Assembly: GCF_004138125.1 (NCBI RefSeq) | Contig: NZ_RXHS01000008.1 | Location: 62,001 to 126,000, forward strand | Source: Seramator thermalis | GTDB taxonomy: Bacteria > Bacteroidota > Bacteroidia > Bacteroidales > Dysgonomonadaceae | Reading direction: 5' to 3' | DNA: 64,000 bases | Shown: piece by piece, positions 51,750 to 61,243 of the stretch | Position numbering within the stretch: the stretch's first letter is position 1 | Layout: each line of letters begins with the position of its first letter | Translations under genes and position numbers: made by a program | The notes under the pieces: model-generated | Told to the model about the DNA's origin: nothing | The model's database searches: none | The model's input: only the letters and a program-made list of their open reading frames with translations

Positions 51750-51972
51750 TTATTTTCCCGACCTCATCTCATCATCGGGGTACCCGATCTGCGCAGAGAG
51801 CGTGCCGTCAGGCAAAAGACAAGCTGTTTGAGCCGCCGTAAGGCGGCGAGTTATTTGTCTTTTAGCGAACAAGCAGCTATCGGGTCGATGATGAGATGCA
51901 GTCTTGATTTTTTTTTGCATACTTTTTTGCATCAAGGCAAAAAAGTATGTGGGGTTTGGGGCAACGCCCCAA
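51750..51972 (+). repeat. Structured repeat B, copy 2
   Basis: 223 bases, differing from copy 1 at 4 substitutions and one T in a T-run. The long-range stem CATCTCATCATCG (51765-51777) with CGATGATGAGATG (51886-51898) is perfect here. Two differences fall in hairpin loops (GTT/GTA and GCAA/GTAA). Confidence 0.8.
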
Positions 51973-52228
51973 AGAATCAATTCAAAATGGATAATGTAAA
52001 TTGATTGATTCGATGATTTATCGATTTACGGATGAATCCGGGCAGTACAGGAGTTATGATAATCATTTAAGTTCATAAAGTTAGAAAGTTTCATTTTCAT
52101 CTTGTAATTCGTAACTCGTAACTTTCAATTCCCATTTCCAACTTCTTTCTTTCTTCACTTCTTATTTCTCATCATATATCCGAAAATTCTGCGTCACTTG
52201 TTTAATGCAAAAGATTAGAAACGTCAGA

Positions 52229-52267
52229 AAAAGAAAAGAGACTGTCCTGAATTGAAGACAGCCTCTT
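52229..52267. terminator. Terminator after tRNA-Cys
   Basis: AGAGACTGTC and GACAGCCTCT form a stem with one mismatch, flanked by A-run and T-run, so it can act in both directions. On the minus strand it lies just after the tRNA-Cys 3' end. Confidence 0.6.
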
Positions 52268-52274
52268 TTTCGTG

Positions 52275-52345
52275 AGGTACCTGGCGGATTCGAACCGCCG
52301 TAAGCGGTTTTGCAGACCGTTACCTAGCCACTCGGTCAAGGTACC
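52275..52345 (-). tRNA. trnC: tRNA-Cys (anticodon GCA)
   Basis: The minus strand folds into a cloverleaf: acceptor GGTACCT/AGGTACC, D-arm ACC-GAGTGGCTA-GGT, anticodon loop CTGCAAA with GCA at the anticodon position, and T-arm GGCGG-TTCGAAT-CCGCC. The first anticodon-stem pair is an A-C mismatch. CCA is not encoded. A terminator follows at 52229-52267. Confidence 0.95.
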
Positions 52346-52412
52346 GTTCGCGCTTAAAGCGGGTGCAAAGATAATACATTTTTTTGAGTATCAAAAAAGA
52401 GGATACCCTTAT

Positions 52413-53780
52413 TTACGAAAACAGGAGACGAAAAGCATCCGTCACTTTTTTCACCGGTTGTATTTCAATATGCACTTTCGACGAAAAACCTTTCAGATTG
52501 TTAGAGGGGATGAGGATGCGCGCAAAGCCCAACTTTTCGGCCTCCAAAATGCGCTGCTCGATGCGGTTTACCGGCCTGATTTCGCCTGAGAGCCCAACCT
52601 CGCCACACAAACAGGTGTCGCGCTCAACAGCAATATCGAGACTCGACGAAAGCACCGCACTGATTACGGCCAGATCCAATCCGGGATCGTTCACCTTCAG
52701 GCCTCCGGCGATATTCAGGAACACATCTTTCTGAGCCAACTTAAAACCGGCACGTTTTTCGAGAACGGCCAGCAACATGTTCATCCTTCTGATATCGAAT
52801 CCCGTTGCCGATCGTTGAGGAGTTCCATATGCCGCCGTGCTCACAAGCGATTGCGTTTCGATGAGAAACGGACGAATGCCCTCAATGGCGGCAGCAATGG
52901 CTACGCCACTCAACCCTTCGTGATTTTGTGTGAGCAAAAGCTCCGAGGGATTGCTTACTTCACGCAACCCAGACTGATGCATTTCGTATATGCCCAATTC
53001 GGCAGTACTGCCAAAACGGTTTTTGATGCTGCGCAAAATGCGATACATGTAATGTTGATCGCCTTCGAACTGCAAAACGGTATCGACGATATGTTCCAAA
53101 ATTTTCGGACCGGCTATGCTGCCCTCTTTCGTGATGTGTCCGATGAGAATCACCGGAATTCCCGATTGCTTGGCAAACTTCAAGATGGAAGCGGCACATT
53201 CACGTACTTGCGAAATGCTTCCGGGCGACGATTCGAGTGCATCGTCGTAGATGGTCTGAATGGAATCGATGATTACAAGTTGGGGCGACGTGTTTTTGAT
53301 GTGCTTAAATATTTCGTCGAGATTGGTTTCGCACAAAATCAGACAACTCTCATTGCGAATGCCAATCCTGTCGGCACGCAGCTTCAGCTGCCTTGCACTT
53401 TCTTCACCTGAGACATACAGTGTGCGAAAGTCGTTCAACTTCAGCATCGTTTGCAAAACGAGCGTCGATTTTCCAATTCCCGGCTCTCCTCCGATAAGTG
53501 TTACCGATGCCGGAACAAGTCCTCCCCCCAGCACACGATTCAATTCGCCGTCACGCAAATCGATGCGGGGCTCTTCCTCAGCCTTCACCGCAACAAGTGG
53601 AACAGGCTCGCTTTTTACGCCAATAAAGGAACGTGTGTCTTCGGCAGGAGCTGCAGCATCTTTTCTGACCAATTCTTCCACAAAGGTTCCCCACTCGCCA
53701 CACGATGGACATTTACCCATCCATTTTGGCGATTCGTAGCCACAATTATTGCAAAAATAAACCGATTTGAGTTTTGCCAT
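52413..53780 (-). CDS. radA: DNA repair protein RadA
   Basis: The protein has 455 residues from the ATG at 53780 (MAKLKSVYFCNNCGYESPKW), a RecA-like ATPase that processes recombination intermediates. An N-terminal zinc finger (CNNCG...CPSCG), Walker A GGEPGIGKSTLV, Walker B VIIDSIQT and the RadA-specific KNRFGSTAELGIYEM are in place. The C-terminal Lon-like domain follows (GLDLAVISAVLSS). An open frame from 53801 is rejected for lack of homology. Its promoter is the box at 53823-53830. Confidence 0.95.
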   Translation of the reverse strand: MAKLKSVYFCNNCGYESPKWMGKCPSCGEWGTFVEELVRKDAAAPAEDTRSFIGVKSEPVPLVAVKAEEEPRIDLRDGELNRVLGGGLVPASVTLIGGEPGIGKSTLVLQTMLKLNDFRTLYVSGEESARQLKLRADRIGIRNESCLILCETNLDEIFKHIKNTSPQLVIIDSIQTIYDDALESSPGSISQVRECAASILKFAKQSGIPVILIGHITKEGSIAGPKILEHIVDTVLQFEGDQHYMYRILRSIKNRFGSTAELGIYEMHQSGLREVSNPSELLLTQNHEGLSGVAIAAAIEGIRPFLIETQSLVSTAAYGTPQRSATGFDIRRMNMLLAVLEKRAGFKLAQKDVFLNIAGGLKVNDPGLDLAVISAVLSSSLDIAVERDTCLCGEVGLSGEIRPVNRIEQRILEAEKLGFARILIPSNNLKGFSSKVHIEIQPVKKVTDAFRLLFS

Positions 53781-53822
53781 TCTAATTCGAGTGAAATTCA
53801 AAAAATTGTTCTGTTTTTTTTA

Positions 53823-53852
53823 CAAAGATAAGGATTATCAGCCTCATCAAAA
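53823..53852 (-). promoter_or_regulatory. Bacteroidota promoter for radA
   Basis: On the minus strand TTTTG (53848-53852, -33) and TATCTTTG (53823-53830, -7) are separated by 17 bases. This is close to the Bacteroidota consensus spacing, and 43 bases before the ATG. Confidence 0.5.
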
Positions 53853-53860
53853 CAATTTTG

Positions 53861-53868
53861 TAATTTTG
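53861..53868 (+). promoter_or_regulatory. Bacteroidota -7 box for tex
   Basis: TAATTTTG ends 9 bases before the first tex ATG (53878), so transcription would start about there; the second ATG at 53890 then becomes a possible true start. Confidence 0.4.
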
Positions 53869-53877
53869 CATCCATAA

Positions 53878-56013
53878 ATGTTCAAAACAATGTCATCCAT
53901 TCATACCTACATTTCCGACACATTGCAAATTTCGCTCCCGAGTATCGAAAACACGATCAAATTACTCGACGGCGGCGCAACCATTCCTTTCATCAGCCGT
54001 TATCGCAAAGAAGCGACGGGGGGACTCAATGAAGTACAGATTGCACGGATCAGCGAGATGTACGATAAAATGATCGAACTCGAAAAGCGAAAATCTTTCA
54101 TCCTGAAATCCATTGACGAGCAGGGAAAACTGACTGACGAATTGAAGCAGAAAATCGATGATTGCATGGAGGCAATCGAACTTGAAGATATTTATCTGCC
54201 CTACAAACCAAAACGACAAACGCGCGCCGAAATTGCCCGACGAAAAGGATTGGAGGGATTGGCCAAATGGCTGATGTCACAACCGACAGTTGCGGTTGAA
54301 CAAAAAGCTGCAAACTTTATAAACGCTGAAGTTGCTGACACCGACGAGGCATTGAAGGGCGCCTGCGATATCATAGCCGAATGGGTGAACGAAGACGAAA
54401 AAGCACGACAAACCGTAAGAAATATCTTTGCGCGCGAAGCCGTTATCACCTCTAAAGTCGTCAAAGGAAAAGAAACGGAAGGTGAAAAGTATTCGGACTA
54501 TTTCGATTTTTCGGCAATTCTTTCGCGCTGTCCTTCTCATCGACTTTTAGCCATTCGCCGTGGCGAAGCCGAAGGTTTTTTGCGTGTTTCCATTTCGCCT
54601 GACGACGACAAATGCATCGAGAAACTTTCGGCTCGCTTTGTACGCAACCATTCCGAAGCGGCCGAATACGTAAAAAAAGCGGTCATCGACGGCTACAAAC
54701 GATTGCTGAAACCTTCTATTGAAACCGAGTTCGCAAATCTTGCAAAAGAAAAAGCCGACGATGAAGCAATTTCGGTTTTCGCCGACAACCTTCGTCAATT
54801 ACTTTTGGCAGCACCATTGGGACAGAAACGAATCTTGGCTATCGATCCCGGATACCGCACAGGCTGCAAAGTAGTTTGCCTGGGCGAGCAGGGCGATCTG
54901 CTCCATAACGAAACCATCTATCCGCATCCGCCTCAAAACGAATTTTCGAAATCGGCTGCCAAAATCACCAAACTTGTCTCGACTTACAAAATCGAGGCCA
55001 TTGCCATCGGAAACGGCACTGCAAGTCGCGAAACAGAGCGCTTTATCGCAAATTTGCAATACGACAGGCCGGTGAAAGTTTTTGTAGTGAACGAAAACGG
55101 CGCATCGATTTATTCTGCTTCCAAAACGGCTCGCGAAGAATTTCCCGACTACGATGTTACGGTTCGCGGAGCCGTTTCGATCGGACGACGATTGGCCGAC
55201 CCGCTTGCCGAATTGGTCAAAATTGATCCGAAATCAATTGGCGTCGGGCAATATCAGCATGATGTAGATCAAGCAAAGCTGAAACGTGCTTTGGATCGTA
55301 CCGTCGAGAGTTGCGTCAATTTGGTGGGCGTCGATCTCAATACGGCCAGCAAGCATCTGCTCACCTACGTTTCGGGATTGGGCGAAACCCTTGCACAAAA
55401 CATTATCGACTACCGATCCGAGAATGGTCCTTTTGCTTCGCGCAGCGAATTGAAAAAAGTTCCCCGTTTGGGAGAAAAGGCATTCGAACAGTGTGCCGGA
55501 TTTCTCCGCATATCCAACGCCAAGAATCCGCTCGACAATTCGGCCGTTCATCCCGAAAGCTATGCCATCGTCGAAAAAATGGCTGCTGATCTGCAATGCT
55601 CCGTAAAGGAATTGATCGGAAACAAATCGAAAATCGACTCGATAGATCTGCGCCACTACCAATCCGAAACTGTGGGAGAAGAAACGCTGACCGATATCCT
55701 GCACGAACTCGAAAAGCCGGGACGCGATCCGCGTCATACGGCACAAGTGCTCGAATTCGATCCTAATGTACGCACCATTGCCGATGTACGTGAAGGAATG
55801 ATTTTGCCGGGAATTATCACCAATATCACCAACTTTGGATGTTTTGTCGATTTCGGCATCAAGGAAAACGGACTGGTGCATATCTCGGAATTGGCAGACC
55901 GTTTCGTATCAAACCCTACCGACGTAGTTTCGCTTCATCAGCACGTAAAAGTCAGAGTTCTTTCGGTTGATATGCAGCGAAAAAGAATTCAACTTTCAAT
56001 GAAATCGGTATAA
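53878..56013 (+). CDS. tex: Tex-family RNA-binding protein
   Basis: The 711-residue protein is a Tex/YhgF transcription accessory factor. It has the N-terminal helical domain (PFISRYRKEATGGLNEVQI), the YqgF-like RNase H fold (ILAIDPGYRTGCKVVCL), helix-hairpin-helix repeats (GVDLNTASKHLLTYVSGLGE) and a C-terminal S1 RNA-binding domain (GMILPGIITNITNFGCFVDF). Length and order are standard. The second ATG (53890, MSSIHTYISD) is the alternative start. It is involved in RNA decay or transcription; the precise role in this group is not known. Confidence 0.94.
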   Translation: MFKTMSSIHTYISDTLQISLPSIENTIKLLDGGATIPFISRYRKEATGGLNEVQIARISEMYDKMIELEKRKSFILKSIDEQGKLTDELKQKIDDCMEAIELEDIYLPYKPKRQTRAEIARRKGLEGLAKWLMSQPTVAVEQKAANFINAEVADTDEALKGACDIIAEWVNEDEKARQTVRNIFAREAVITSKVVKGKETEGEKYSDYFDFSAILSRCPSHRLLAIRRGEAEGFLRVSISPDDDKCIEKLSARFVRNHSEAAEYVKKAVIDGYKRLLKPSIETEFANLAKEKADDEAISVFADNLRQLLLAAPLGQKRILAIDPGYRTGCKVVCLGEQGDLLHNETIYPHPPQNEFSKSAAKITKLVSTYKIEAIAIGNGTASRETERFIANLQYDRPVKVFVVNENGASIYSASKTAREEFPDYDVTVRGAVSIGRRLADPLAELVKIDPKSIGVGQYQHDVDQAKLKRALDRTVESCVNLVGVDLNTASKHLLTYVSGLGETLAQNIIDYRSENGPFASRSELKKVPRLGEKAFEQCAGFLRISNAKNPLDNSAVHPESYAIVEKMAADLQCSVKELIGNKSKIDSIDLRHYQSETVGEETLTDILHELEKPGRDPRHTAQVLEFDPNVRTIADVREGMILPGIITNITNFGCFVDFGIKENGLVHISELADRFVSNPTDVVSLHQHVKVRVLSVDMQRKRIQLSMKSV

Positions 56014-56053
56014 GAAAAAAGAGTAGCAGTCATTGATTGCCAAAATCAGAAAA

Positions 56054-56530
56054 ATGCAGAAAATTTCGAAAACAAACGTCGCCCGACTTTTGGATAGCGC
56101 GAAAATCCGATACGAGCTTGTTCCTTACGAAGTAGATGAAAATGACTTGTCGGCAATGCACGTTGCCGAGCAACTGGGCGAAAATCCGGAACAAGTTTTC
56201 AAAACATTGGTATTGGAAGGAAATAAAACCAACTATTTTGTCTGCATCGTGCCAGGCGATAGCGAAATCGATTTAAAAAAGGCAGCTATCGTTTCGGGCA
56301 ACAAAAGTTGCGCGCTCATTCATCAAAAAGATTTACTTTCGGTGGCCGGATACATTCGCGGAGCCTGCTCGCCAATCGGTATGAAAAAACATTATCCGAC
56401 CTACATCCACCACAGTTGCGAGGAATATCCCTATATTTTTGTCAGCGCCGGTCAACGTGGATTGCAGCTAAAAATCTCGCCCTCCGACCTGATCTCCGTG
56501 ACAAAAGCACAAATCTCCGATTTGATTTAA
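56054..56530 (+). CDS. ybaK: Cys-tRNA(Pro)/Cys-tRNA(Cys) deacylase YbaK
   Basis: The 158-residue editing enzyme hydrolyses cysteine mischarged on tRNA-Pro. Start ATG at 56054 (MQKISKTNVARLLDSAKIRY) is preferred to an upstream TTG. Typical motifs: TLVLEGNKTNYFVCIVPGDS, ALIHQKDLLSVAGYIRGACS, PIGMKKHYPTYIHHS and the C-terminal ISAGQRGLQL-like VSAGQRGLQLKISPSDL. It lies 40 bases after tex on the same strand. Confidence 0.92.
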   Translation: MQKISKTNVARLLDSAKIRYELVPYEVDENDLSAMHVAEQLGENPEQVFKTLVLEGNKTNYFVCIVPGDSEIDLKKAAIVSGNKSCALIHQKDLLSVAGYIRGACSPIGMKKHYPTYIHHSCEEYPYIFVSAGQRGLQLKISPSDLISVTKAQISDLI

Positions 56531-56551
56531 AAAAAAGCGTCGTCGCCTTTT

Positions 56552-57178
56552 CTAAGGATATTGCCCGAAGTCGATATCCAATTGCGGCTCTAGTAGCCGA
56601 AAACTTTTGCGGTGGTAAGGTGTGATGCCGTATTTTCGAATCGCTTCGCGATGTGCTTTAGTCGGATAACCTTTGTTGCAATCCCAATCGTAGCGGGGAA
56701 ATTCTCGCGCAAGATTCGTCATATACTCGTCCCGATAAGTTTTGGCCAATACCGAAGCAGCCGCAATGGACAAATAAATGGCATCGCCACCCACTACGCA
56801 GGTATGGGGAATTTGTTCGTAGTTTCTGAACCGATTGCCATCTACCAAAATATGTTGAGGCATGATGACAAGTTTGGATAAAGCACGATGCATCGCCTCA
56901 ACGGAAGCCCAAAGAATGTTCAACTCATCGATTTCCTCATTCGAACACATGGCTACGGCAAAACTCAGCGCTTGCTCCTCGATCAACGGGCGCAAACGAT
57001 TACGCTGCTTTTCCGACAATTGTTTCGAATCATTTAACTCATCGCATTCAAAATCGGGAGGTAATATCACGGCTGCCGCAAAAACGGGTCCGGCAAGACA
57101 GCCCCGACCGGCCTCATCGCATCCGGCCTCAATCATATCGGGATGCATGGATTGAAGAAGCGGTTGATGCAATCTCAT
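56552..57178 (-). CDS. rnhB: Ribonuclease HII
   Basis: The 208-residue enzyme removes ribonucleotides from DNA. The catalytic set is present: [20 protein letters not shown] (DEAGRG motif) near residue 16, the Asp in [28 protein letters not shown], and [17 protein letters not shown] near the C-terminus. Its start overlaps the end of the metallophosphoesterase gene by 4 bases. Length is normal. Confidence 0.95.
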   Translation of the reverse strand: MRLHQPLLQSMHPDMIEAGCDEAGRGCLAGPVFAAAVILPPDFECDELNDSKQLSEKQRNRLRPLIEEQALSFAVAMCSNEEIDELNILWASVEAMHRALSKLVIMPQHILVDGNRFRNYEQIPHTCVVGGDAIYLSIAAASVLAKTYRDEYMTNLAREFPRYDWDCNKGYPTKAHREAIRKYGITPYHRKSFRLLEPQLDIDFGQYP

Positions 57179-58434
57179 TCTCTTTTCAACGATAAGGTCA
57201 AATGATTGTCTGCAGGAGGAAAGTCCAATTGAAACGATTTCGCATCAAAATTTTCATCACCTACCGATTCTGCCAATTTTTGAATTGCTTCAGTCGTTTC
57301 GGCATCTACTTTTTCGTCGCCGGCGACATGCAAAATATTAATCTGCGAAAGTAAATCGGACAAAGCTCGACGTGTTTCTTCCGCAAGTGGAATTTTCAAT
57401 CTGCTCAATTGTGCCTCAGCCGAAGCTTTGGCATACCTTTCCATTTTCTCTTGATATTTTTCCTGCAAATTAGGCACACCCTCGACGGATTGAATAAAAT
57501 GAGAATCGATTTTCAGGGTGTTGCTATCTATCTCAATTAAACGATAGGGCAGCGGATATTGCGACAAGCTGCCCGTTTCCACATCGTAAATTGTGTTTCC
57601 GTTAGCAGAAGTCAGACTCGAAATATCATTCGCATGAAAATGCCCGGTGAAAACGACGGGCATACCGGCATCGGCAAATTCGGTGGACAATTTCTTCCAA
57701 TCCTCTACCAGATAATTCGGGAAAAACGTAGCCTGATAGGGCATGTGTTCCACCAAACCATGATGCATCATTCCCAAAACCGTTATGTTTTTGCTTCGTG
57801 CTTCGCTCAAAATATCCATCGCCCATTGCACCGTTTGGGGCAAAAGCCGACCTCCCGAAATGGAAGTCGCAGTATATTCATTATACCGATTCGAATCGAG
57901 CGAAAGCAGCCAAAGTGAGTCTGTGAGCGCAGACAAATAGCTCAATGATGCACTATCGCGCCGTATGGCACCACTATAGCCAAAAGGTGCATATAATTCG
58001 GCAAATTCTTTTGCCGAAACTGTTTGAATAGGTGACGATTCATCGCCGACGTAAGCTTTGGCATCCGGAATATTCACATCGTGATTGCCCGGAATAACGT
58101 AAATTCTTATTCCTTTTTGCTTCAACGAAGTCAGTTTCCGAATCAATTCCAAATGACTTCCGCGTTCGCCATGATTGGTAAGGTCTCCACAAATCAAAAG
58201 CGCATTGACAGAGGCAGCTTCAATTTGTTTCAATGTTTCATCCAAAACAGCATGTAATTCGTTCACATTTCTTCCGGTAGCATTTTCATACTTCGTCAAA
58301 GCCTCTCCCGATTGTGCCAAATCGGTTCCCAGAAAGTGAATATCGCTCATAACGGCAATCTTTAGCGCATTTTGCGAGAACAGAGAGAAAACCGTTAGAG
58401 AAAAAAGAAGGGAGAATGACAATAGCTTTTTCAT
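57175..58434 (-). CDS. Exported calcineurin-like metallophosphoesterase
   Basis: The 419-residue protein has a signal peptide ([18 protein letters not shown]). The two-metal phosphoesterase motifs are in order: [48 protein letters not shown] and [10 protein letters not shown]. The C-terminal about 120 residues are helical and not recognized. It would act in the periplasm on phosphate mono- or diesters; the substrate is unknown. It is coupled to rnhB by a 4-base overlap. Confidence 0.87.
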   Translation of the reverse strand: MKKLLSFSLLFSLTVFSLFSQNALKIAVMSDIHFLGTDLAQSGEALTKYENATGRNVNELHAVLDETLKQIEAASVNALLICGDLTNHGERGSHLELIRKLTSLKQKGIRIYVIPGNHDVNIPDAKAYVGDESSPIQTVSAKEFAELYAPFGYSGAIRRDSASLSYLSALTDSLWLLSLDSNRYNEYTATSISGGRLLPQTVQWAMDILSEARSKNITVLGMMHHGLVEHMPYQATFFPNYLVEDWKKLSTEFADAGMPVVFTGHFHANDISSLTSANGNTIYDVETGSLSQYPLPYRLIEIDSNTLKIDSHFIQSVEGVPNLQEKYQEKMERYAKASAEAQLSRLKIPLAEETRRALSDLLSQINILHVAGDEKVDAETTEAIQKLAESVGDENFDAKSFQLDFPPADNHLTLSLKRE

Positions 58435-58558
58435 ATAAAAAACTGCAACCTGAAATTGAAATATTATTGAAAAATAAACTTTCCAAAGTTAGTGGAAAAA
58501 CAAAAAAAGCAGAAATCGCTTCTGCCTTAAATATCATAAAAAACGAGAAATTCAGTGA

Positions 58559-59956
58559 CTATGAATTCAACATTCGCTCTATTTGTTCCAGATCCGAACG
58601 GAACCCTTTGTCCACCTCGAGCAAATCTTTCACCGTATTGCAAGCATGAACAACCGTAGCATGATTACGTCCCCCCACTTGTGCTCCAATTTGTGAAAGA
58701 GACAATTCGGTATGCTTTTTAATAAAATACATCGTAACCTGACGTGCCTGCACAATTTCGCGCTTTCGCGATGCCGACTGAATCAAATCTTTGCGTATAT
58801 TGAAGAAATCGCACACTGTTTCTTGAATTTTTTGAACGGTGATACGTTTTCTTTCAAACTTCAGATTTTGCTCCATCACCCGGCGGGCAAGATTAAGATC
58901 GATATCGCGGTTGTTGATGATGGAATGAGCCATCAGGGAAACGATAATTCCTTCCAAATCGCGCACATTGTCGGTAACATTCTCGGCAATATAATCGATT
59001 ACTTCGTCCGAAATCGATAATCCGTCAACAAGCACTTTATGCTTGAGAATCTTTTTTCGCAATTCTTTGTCCGGTCGCTCAAGACTGGCTGTCAGTCCCC
59101 AACGAAAACGTGTCAAAAGTCGCTCTTCCATCCCTTGCATGTCCGTAGGAGCACAATCGGAAGTCATCACCAATTGTTTATTGTTCTGATGTAGATGGTT
59201 GAAAATATGAAAGAACGTATTTTGCGTTTTTTCCAGTCCCGAAAGTTCTTGAATGTCGTCGATTATCAAAACGTCAATTCCCTGATAGAAATTGATGAAA
59301 TCGTTGATGGTGTTGAATCGACGCGCATCCGTAAATTGGACTTTGAATAAATGCGCGGACAAATACAGCACTTTTTTATCGGGATAGAGTTCCTGAACTT
59401 TAGCTCCGATTGCATGACAAAGATGAGTTTTGCCAACGCCCGAATTCCCATGTACGAAAAACGGATTGAAAGCGGTTTTGGCCGGATTCTTGGCCACAGC
59501 TTCAGCCGCTGTGCGTGCGAGACGATTACTTTCGCCTTCGAAAAAATTATTGAACGAATATTTAGGATTAATCTGCGAATCGAACTCTGCCGTTTCTACT
59601 CTGTCGAAAGGGCTGGGCGTTTTTACCGAAATCTTTGCCGATGTCGGTTTGTTTACAATCGGCTTTGCTTCGCCCCGAAGTTCCACCGCCGTATTGTTTT
59701 CAGTCTCTATCAATACCCGATAATTGAGAATGGTGCCTTCGCCGATTTCGCGATAGAGTGCCTGTTGAATCAAATCGATATATTTTTCCTCGAGATATTC
59801 GTAGAAGAATTGGCTGGGCACCTGTACCGTAAGCACATTATCTTCGTACTTTAACGGAATGATGGGTGCGAACCATGTATTGAACGCAACTTCGGAAATA
59901 TTATCCCGAATAACATTCAAACATTTACTCCACAAAAAATCGAAATCTTGCTCCAT
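58559..59956 (-). CDS. dnaA: Chromosomal replication initiator DnaA
   Basis: The 465-residue protein has all four DnaA domains: N-terminal oligomerization domain (FDFLWSKCLNVIRDNISEVA), a linker, the AAA+ ATPase (FFVHGNSGVGKTHLCHAIGA, VLIIDDIQELSG) and the DNA-binding domain with the signature VGGRNHATVVHACNTV. It opens double-stranded DNA at the origin. The 370 bases before it (59957-60325) are A/T-rich, but I see no cluster of TTATCCACA boxes, so the origin is not placed here. Confidence 0.96.
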   Translation of the reverse strand: MEQDFDFLWSKCLNVIRDNISEVAFNTWFAPIIPLKYEDNVLTVQVPSQFFYEYLEEKYIDLIQQALYREIGEGTILNYRVLIETENNTAVELRGEAKPIVNKPTSAKISVKTPSPFDRVETAEFDSQINPKYSFNNFFEGESNRLARTAAEAVAKNPAKTAFNPFFVHGNSGVGKTHLCHAIGAKVQELYPDKKVLYLSAHLFKVQFTDARRFNTINDFINFYQGIDVLIIDDIQELSGLEKTQNTFFHIFNHLHQNNKQLVMTSDCAPTDMQGMEERLLTRFRWGLTASLERPDKELRKKILKHKVLVDGLSISDEVIDYIAENVTDNVRDLEGIIVSLMAHSIINNRDIDLNLARRVMEQNLKFERKRITVQKIQETVCDFFNIRKDLIQSASRKREIVQARQVTMYFIKKHTELSLSQIGAQVGGRNHATVVHACNTVKDLLEVDKGFRSDLEQIERMLNS

Positions 59957-60325
59957 TTAATTACGCAATCAGTTAATTCCTCCTATCTTATCTTTTGACT
60001 TTTCGAAACACAAATTTTGGAATAATTTTCCATATAAAAAAATCTCTCTATCGCACTCTTTCACTCCACAAAAACACAACTTTCATTATCAACCGCATAC
60101 ATGTAATATACTTATAATTAAATGGATAGATAAGCATCGTTTTTTCTAACAAACTAAGTTTCAACATGCTTCAATTAGTGTATTTTTTACAATCGGAAAT
60201 CAAGAAAATTAAGTTTATGTTACATAAATACGCGGAAATGAAACAATTTAATTCATGAAAGCGATAATATCGTTATTTAGAATAAATCTATATAAGTATT
60301 CTTTCTCGAAATAACAACGAATCTC
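59957..60325. other. A/T-rich intergenic region upstream of dnaA
   Basis: No gene, hairpin terminator or DnaA-box cluster is visible. It should hold the dnaA promoter; no clear TAnnTTTG with proper spacing was found. Confidence 0.4.
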
Positions 60326-61222
60326 TTAGAAAAGTCGTACCCTCACATCCAAATATTTTTTCGGATCTTTTCGGATATCGTTCAAAAGGTTCGTAACACT
60401 TTGAATGGTTACATTCAAACTGTCATGAAATTCAGGAGTGTTTAGCAGCTTTCCAACAGAGTTATCGGGAGAATTGAGTTTACTTGTCAAGAGTTCCAAG
60501 TTGGCCACCGTTTGATCAATGTTCTGAAGTGTTTTATTGATATCCATCGAATTGATATCGTTCGTAACATCTTTCAGGTTGGATGAAACCGCATTCAAAT
60601 TCCCTGAAATTTGAGGTAAGTCAGCCTGTAAGTCGCCTAACATCATATTTAATTTAGATGTTGCAGCATTCAATGAAACTACAGTTTGCTGTACATTTGT
60701 CAGCGACTGTTGCATGGCAGGGTCTTTCATAATGGAGTTCAAGGCGAGTACTACAGAATCGACATGTGCCAAGATTGAATCGGCCTTAGGCATTATTTGG
60801 GCAACGCCATCCATAAGCCCTCGCGATTTGGTTCCGCGAATAGTATCACCTACATTTAAATATGTCGTAGATTCATTATCCATTAACAATTTACAAGCCG
60901 ATCCGCCCAGCAATTCAATGTCATATTCGAGATAACTTCCACTTTTCAATTTAAAATTCTCTTCAAGTCCTATTTCAACCGCTATCTTCACCGGATCAGT
61001 GCTAATCATTTTTATGGAGTTGACCAATCCAACCTGATAACCGTTTAGATAAATCGGCGAAGAAACAACCAATCCTGTTACATCATCGAAAACGGCAACA
61101 TAGTTATTTTGTTTTTTCAAGACATTAAAGCCTTTCAAAAAATTCACTCCAAAATACAACATCATCAACGAAGCTAAAAATGCTAATCCGATAATGACAT
61201 TTTTTCTCAAATTATTCTTCAT
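60326..61222 (-). CDS. MCE/MlaD-family lipid transport protein
   Basis: The 298-residue protein has one N-terminal membrane anchor (VIIGLAFLASLMMLYFGVNF) and an MCE domain at about 40-120 (YVAVFDDVTGLVVSSPIYLN, YLEYDIELLGGSACKLLMDN). A long helical tail rich in Asn, Leu and Ser follows. Such proteins assemble as periplasmic rings that move phospholipids between membranes with an ABC permease, which is not in this window. It follows the amidase gene after 21 bases in one operon. Confidence 0.88.
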   Translation of the reverse strand: MKNNLRKNVIIGLAFLASLMMLYFGVNFLKGFNVLKKQNNYVAVFDDVTGLVVSSPIYLNGYQVGLVNSIKMISTDPVKIAVEIGLEENFKLKSGSYLEYDIELLGGSACKLLMDNESTTYLNVGDTIRGTKSRGLMDGVAQIMPKADSILAHVDSVVLALNSIMKDPAMQQSLTNVQQTVVSLNAATSKLNMMLGDLQADLPQISGNLNAVSSNLKDVTNDINSMDINKTLQNIDQTVANLELLTSKLNSPDNSVGKLLNTPEFHDSLNVTIQSVTNLLNDIRKDPKKYLDVRVRLF

Positions 61223-61243
61223 ACAATACGTTTTCTATTGTTA

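Larger units (their letters stand above)
50431..52274. other. 1.84-kb non-coding region with two interleaved structured repeat families
   Basis: No open frame here resembles a real gene; the short frames are shadows of repeats. The region holds repeat family A (50815-50907, 51413-51505), family B (51013-51234, 51750-51972), and spacers made of CGTAATTT/CCACTTCTTTCTT words (50968-51010, 51568-51620, 52110-52170). Confidence 0.7.

Noticed and set aside
59957-60325. Possible origin of replication next to dnaA
   Set aside because: The region is A/T-rich but has no cluster of TTATCCACA-like boxes; only scattered weak matches exist, and Bacteroidota origins are not always beside dnaA.
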